In this document: positions 7,582 through 9,932 of the stretch, piece by piece
How positions within the stretch are numbered: position 1 is the first letter of the stretch
Layout of the letters: each line of letters begins with the position of its first letter
Assembly: GCA_015491205.1 (NCBI GenBank)
Contig: WFWI01000125.1
Location: 1 to 9,932 of the forward strand
Length of the DNA: 9,932 nucleotides
Source: Candidatus Microgenomates bacterium
Lineage (GTDB): Bacteria; Patescibacteriota; Microgenomatia; UBA1406; GWC2-37-13
Direction of reading: 5' to 3'
Notes under the pieces: model-generated
The model's database searches: none
Seen by the model: the letters and a program-made list of their open reading frames with translations, nothing else
What the model was told of the DNA's origin: nothing
Program-made: the position numbers and the translations under genes

Positions 7582-7827
7582 ATGGCTCATACAAAATCTT
7601 TACGAGCAGCAAAAGGAAACAAGGATTCAATAGCTAAGCGCTTGGGAGTAAAACGTTATGAAGGCGAAAAGGTAAAGACTGGTTATGTGCTTATAAGGCA
7701 AAGGGGAACAAAATTCCACCCTGGTGAGGGTACTTTCATGGGAAAGGATTATACTATTCACGCAGCTAAAGATGGTAGAGTATTTTTTAAGATAAAACGC
7801 AGCAGGCTTTATGTTTGTGTAGTTTAA
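7582..7827 (+). CDS. rpmA: 50S ribosomal protein L27
   Basis: L27 is a large-subunit protein whose flexible N-terminus reaches the peptidyl transferase centre. The 81-residue product is recognised from AKRLGVKRYEGEKVKTG (about 18-34) and the strongly conserved IRQRGTKFHPG (38-48). The start gives a mature-type MAH N-terminus, so the cleavable N-terminal extension of Firmicutes L27 (removed by Prp) is absent, as is a prp-like gene between rplU and rpmA. The tip is unusual: residues 2-16 read AHTKSLRAAKGNKDS where most bacteria have AHKKAGGS followed by a basic N/G stretch, so the glycine pair is lost. The ATG follows the rplU stop by two bases and has no Shine-Dalgarno, implying coupling. obg, a common third gene, is replaced by the ParB-like gene. 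Confidence 0.96.
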   Translation: MAHTKSLRAAKGNKDSIAKRLGVKRYEGEKVKTGYVLIRQRGTKFHPGEGTFMGKDYTIHAAKDGRVFFKIKRSRLYVCVV

Positions 7828-7828
7828 C

Positions 7829-8416
7829 ATGGACTTTTTACAAGAGCTTGTCGCCAAGTTTAATTCGTTAAAAGACCCTTTTGAAAAAAGCAGACTTGTT
7901 TGGAAAGCGCAAGAAAGAGGTATTTCTTCAAAAGACATTGCCAAGGCTTTAAAAGTTAATCCTTCTTACTTGAGCCATTTAAAGCGTTTAAGTAAACTTC
8001 CAGAAATGTTGATCGATGGATTTTATGCTGGGTCAATATCATTAAGTCACCTTTTTGTAATTTCAAGATTAAGGGAAGATGCTGAGATGATAAGACTTTA
8101 TGAGAAGGTTTTAAAGAATAACCTTTCAGTTCAAGAAACAGAGGTAGAGGTAAGAAGGATGCTTCATAAGGTTCAAGATAGTGAAGGGAAATATTTTCCT
8201 AAAGCAAAAATGGAGAGAATTAAAAAGCTTTTTCAAGAACTTTTACCTGCAGGAGTAGATGTAAAGATAATTCAAACAAGGGTTAAAGTGAAGGTGGTTT
8301 TAGAAGGGAAAGGGAATCTTAGGGCTACAGGCAAGGTGTTAGAGAAACTTTTTAACCTATTGGATAGTATAAAATCGAAAGGCTTTGGAGATTTTCAGGC
8401 AAAGGATTCCTTATAG
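7829..8416 (+). CDS. ParB-like DNA-binding protein lacking the N-terminal CTPase domain
   Basis: The 195-residue product resembles the middle and C-terminal parts of chromosome-partitioning protein ParB. Residues about 22-52 form a helix-turn-helix (KAQERGISSKDIAKALKVNP, then SYLSHLKRL). KLPEMLIDGFYAGSISLSHL (57-76) and LSVQETEVEVRRML (99-112) match the family's HTH-flanking helices, and FPKAKMERIKKLFQELLPAGV onward (123-182) resembles the ParB dimerisation domain. The N-terminal ParB/Srx domain with its arginine-rich CTP-binding motif is missing: only about 20 residues precede the HTH, and the upstream gene ends one base before the ATG, so it is not hidden in another start. CTP-clamp sliding on parS therefore seems unlikely; a nucleoid-associated or regulatory role is speculation. 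No parA lies in the window. There is no Shine-Dalgarno. Its last 65 bases overlap the 3' end of lepB. Confidence 0.8.
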   Translation: MDFLQELVAKFNSLKDPFEKSRLVWKAQERGISSKDIAKALKVNPSYLSHLKRLSKLPEMLIDGFYAGSISLSHLFVISRLREDAEMIRLYEKVLKNNLSVQETEVEVRRMLHKVQDSEGKYFPKAKMERIKKLFQELLPAGVDVKIIQTRVKVKVVLEGKGNLRATGKVLEKLFNLLDSIKSKGFGDFQAKDSL

Positions 8417-8951
8417 GGCCAGCTTTGGAAGGTGGAAAATAACGGTAAAATACTACTCCAATAATATCTTGAATTGGAACAGGTCCAAATTCTCTTGAAT
8501 CAGAAGACCGAGGCCTATTATCTCCTAATACAAAAACATAACCTTCAGGTACGACTACTTCTTCTCCTTCTTTAATATAACCACCCGGCCAAACTTGTGT
8601 AGGGGGTTTTGCGTATGGTTCTTCTAAAAGTCTTCCATTTATGTAAAGAGAACCGTTTTTAATCATCACTTTATCCCCTGGGATAGCAACTATTCTTTTT
8701 ATAAATTCTATTTCAGGGTTTTTTGGTGATTTCAATATAATTACATCACCTCTTTTAACTTCTCTAAATTTATAAGTTATTTTGCTAGTTAGGATGTAAT
8801 CTCCATTGCTGAAGGTTGGCTCCATTGATTGTCCCTTTACTTGGTTGGGCTGGAGGATAAAGAGGTAAACTACGATAAAGATTGATCCAACAAAAGAGAT
8901 GGTTTCTAAAATATCCATCACAAACTCTATGAAAGATTTGATTATTCGCAT
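8352..8951 (-). CDS. lepB: Signal peptidase I
   Basis: LepB is a membrane-anchored serine protease that removes signal peptides from secreted preproteins outside the membrane. The 199-residue protein has one N-terminal hydrophobic segment (about 17-33) and all S26 boxes: box B GQSMEPT with catalytic Ser42, box C RGDVIIL (67-73), box D KRIVAIPGD with catalytic Lys85, and box E GDNRPRSSDSREFG (143-156). The recognisable domain ends near YRYFPPSKAGPI (169-180). The last 19 residues lie entirely antisense to the ParB-like gene and look like a non-conserved tail. The ATG at 8951 lies 9 bases after a good -10 box, with no room for a Shine-Dalgarno. It is divergent from the glycosyltransferase gene and convergent with the ParB-like gene. 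Confidence 0.96.
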   Translation of the reverse strand: MRIIKSFIEFVMDILETISFVGSIFIVVYLFILQPNQVKGQSMEPTFSNGDYILTSKITYKFREVKRGDVIILKSPKNPEIEFIKRIVAIPGDKVMIKNGSLYINGRLLEEPYAKPPTQVWPGGYIKEGEEVVVPEGYVFVLGDNRPRSSDSREFGPVPIQDIIGVVFYRYFPPSKAGPIRNPLPENLQSLSILYYPIG

Positions 8952-8960
8952 AGTTTTTCT

Positions 8961-8989
8961 ATTTTAGTAGGCAGAGTAATTGATTGCAA
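8961..8989 (-). promoter_or_regulatory. lepB promoter: TTGCAA, 17 bp, TAAAAT
   Basis: Read on the - strand, TTGCAA (8989-8984) is followed by an exact 17-base spacer and TAAAAT (8966-8961). The box ends 9 bases before the lepB ATG, so the predicted start site is within about 3 bases of it and the mRNA would be leaderless. The -35 hexamer is its own reverse complement and also fits the opposite promoter. Confidence 0.65.
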
Positions 8990-9013
8990 CTTGTAAATTT
9001 TTTTTGCGATAAT
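8984..9013 (+). promoter_or_regulatory. Glycosyltransferase promoter: TTGCAA, 18 bp, extended -10 TGCGATAAT
   Basis: TTGCAA (8984-8989) is followed by an 18-base spacer and GATAAT (9008-9013), with TG at 9005-9006 giving an extended -10. The box ends 7 bases before the ATG at 9021, so transcription should begin at or one base before the start codon. The same TTGCAA serves as -35 for lepB on the other strand, so both promoters sit in 69 intergenic bases. Confidence 0.65.
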
Positions 9014-9020
9014 TTGAAAT

Positions 9021-9773
9021 ATGGTTACAGCTGCGATTATCGCAGGAGAAGATAGTAGAAGGCTTCTGGATCTATTGTCTGAGTTGCTATCCAATTTTGA
9101 GGAGATAATAATAGTTGACAATGGTATATCCCCTCAGGTTTTGAAAACTCCTCTTGCAAGAAAGGCTAAGCTTTTTAAAAACAAGGAAAAAAGCTTTGCT
9201 GCTTTGCGCAACTTTGCTATGTTAAAGGCCAGATATGATTGGGTTTTTTTTGTAGATGCAGATGAAAAGCTTGAACCAGGCTTGGCGGAAGAGGTAAAGA
9301 AGAAGGTTAAAATGACTGACTGCGTTGCCTTTTCTATTAAAAGAAGGGAGTTTTTTCAAGGAAGGGAGGTAAGATTTGGGGAAGTTTGGAAGGCAAGGAG
9401 TAAAGGGATAATAAGGCTGGTTAGAAAAGGAGGAGGAGAGTGGAAGGGAAGAGTACATGAAGTTTTTGTGCCTAAAGGAAGAGTTGGAAGGCTGAAGAAG
9501 GCATTTTTACATTATTCTCACTCTTCAGTCTCAGATTTTTTAAAAAAGGTAAATTATTATTCAACCTTGCGGGCAAAAGAGCTATATGAAAATGGGATTA
9601 GGTTTAATTTCCTTGAACTCTTATTTTTTCCGTTTTTAAAATTCACTTATACCTACTTTTTGCTTTTAGGTTTCTTGGATGGTTTTGCTGGATTTGTTTA
9701 TTCTTTTATGATGAGTTTCCATTCCTTTTTGGTTAGAGCGAAACTTTATCAGTATTGGAGGTTTGAAGAATGA
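9021..9773 (+). CDS. Family 2 glycosyltransferase (WaaE/KdtX-like)
   Basis: A GT-A fold enzyme predicted to move a sugar from a nucleotide donor to a lipid-linked or surface glycan acceptor at the cytoplasmic membrane face. In 250 residues it shows a shortened N-terminal strand AAIIAGEDSRRLL (4-16), IIIVDNGI (29-36), the metal-binding DxD motif in VDADE (78-82), a central KRREFFQGREVRFG stretch (107-120), and IIRLVRKGGGEWKGRVHE (130-147), matching the RLF-to-VHE motif of the WaaE/KdtX-type GT2 subfamily. A hydrophobic C-terminal part (about 196-235) suggests membrane association. Donor and acceptor cannot be told from sequence. The start coincides with a leaderless-type promoter. Its stop overlaps the next gene by four bases (ATGA), implying a shared polysaccharide operon. 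Confidence 0.9.
   Translation: MVTAAIIAGEDSRRLLDLLSELLSNFEEIIIVDNGISPQVLKTPLARKAKLFKNKEKSFAALRNFAMLKARYDWVFFVDADEKLEPGLAEEVKKKVKMTDCVAFSIKRREFFQGREVRFGEVWKARSKGIIRLVRKGGGEWKGRVHEVFVPKGRVGRLKKAFLHYSHSSVSDFLKKVNYYSTLRAKELYENGIRFNFLELLFFPFLKFTYTYFLLLGFLDGFAGFVYSFMMSFHSFLVRAKLYQYWRFEE
9757..9762 (+). promoter_or_regulatory. Shine-Dalgarno GGAGGT for the last gene
   Basis: GGAGGT with a 7-base spacer to the ATG at 9770 is the strongest ribosome binding site in the window. It decides the start of the truncated downstream gene and contrasts with the leaderless starts of first genes. Confidence 0.75.
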
Positions 9774-9932
9774 AGTTTTTACTTAGTTTTGTTTTTTTAC
9801 TTACGTTATTGGGAGCTTTTGGCAGAATAGAAATATCCCCAGGATACTCAGTATATTTATACGAGCCCATTTTAGGATTAATTTTTTTATTGAAAGTTAA
9901 GCAGGTTTTAAGGACCAGGGGAAATATAATAC
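9770..9932 (+). CDS. Partial membrane protein, 5' end only (possible O-antigen ligase/polymerase type)
   Basis: An open frame starts at the ATG overlapping the glycosyltransferase stop (ATGA) and runs off the right edge after 54 complete codons. The strong GGAGGT upstream and the four-base overlap support it as a real gene. The N-terminus is a basic-then-hydrophobic stretch (MKFLLSFVFLLTLLGAF), then GRIEISPGYSVYLYEPILG and a second hydrophobic segment (about 31-42, ILGLIFLL). This pattern, following a GT2 gene, recalls the start of O-antigen ligase (Wzy/WaaL) type polytopic proteins in CPR genomes. That identity is inference: no diagnostic motif lies in the visible part. Confidence 0.7.
   Translation, partial: MKFLLSFVFLLTLLGAFGRIEISPGYSVYLYEPILGLIFLLKVKQVLRTRGNII

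Noticed and set aside
7582..7611. L27 N-terminal extension needing Prp-type cleavage, as in Firmicutes
   Set aside because: The upstream frame is closed by the rplU stop and overlap, and the ATG gives the mature MAH form; no prp-like gene lies between rplU and rpmA.
1..9932. tRNA, rRNA, CRISPR, insertion sequence or phage features
   Set aside because: All intergenic gaps are 69 bases or shorter, with no repeat arrays, transposase-like frames or tRNA-like cloverleaf seen.

Overview
The window is an AT-rich, very compact bacterial chromosome segment. It carries nine complete protein-coding genes and one gene cut by the right edge. I see no RNA genes, mobile elements or CRISPR arrays. The longest non-coding stretch is 69 bases, so there is no gap over 300 bases to describe. 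The likely source is a Candidate Phyla Radiation (Patescibacteria) genome, probably Microgenomates-like. The evidence is the small low-GC gene set with 1-2 base gaps between genes, an IleRS of the variant type with GVHH and PMHKS in place of HIGH and KMSKS, a divergent L27 N-terminus, and a ParB fragment where obg usually follows rpmA. This placement is inference. TGA ends ftsQ, ftsZ and the glycosyltransferase gene, so the code looks standard, which argues against Gracilibacteria and Absconditabacteria (TGA = Gly).

Layout, left to right on the + strand. (1) Division operon 45-3208: ftsQ, ftsA and ftsZ, with 1-base gaps. (2) 3231-7224: ileS with its own TATAAT box at the 3' end of ftsZ, followed after 1 base by a SEDS-family peptidoglycan polymerase (RodA/FtsW). 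(3) 7268-8416: rplU, rpmA and a ParB-like gene without the N-terminal CTP-binding domain, behind another TATAAT box. (4) On the - strand, lepB (8951-8352) converges on the ParB-like gene and overlaps it by 65 bases. (5) Diverging from lepB, a family 2 glycosyltransferase (9021-9773) overlaps a membrane-protein gene running off the right edge, possibly an O-antigen ligase/polymerase type gene.

Functionally the window combines septum assembly (FtsQ, FtsA, FtsZ), wall synthesis (SEDS polymerase), translation (IleRS, L21, L27), protein export (LepB) and the start of a surface-polysaccharide locus (glycosyltransferase plus membrane protein).

The most interesting pattern is regulatory. At four transcription-unit starts (ileS, rplU, lepB, glycosyltransferase) a -10 box ends only 7-9 bases before the ATG, which predicts leaderless mRNAs. 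The lepB/glycosyltransferase divergent promoters appear to share one palindromic -35 hexamer, TTGCAA. Inside operons, several genes have no Shine-Dalgarno and start 1-2 bases after the previous stop, while two others have a good Shine-Dalgarno. I found no defence system, mobile island or wholly unknown multigene system.
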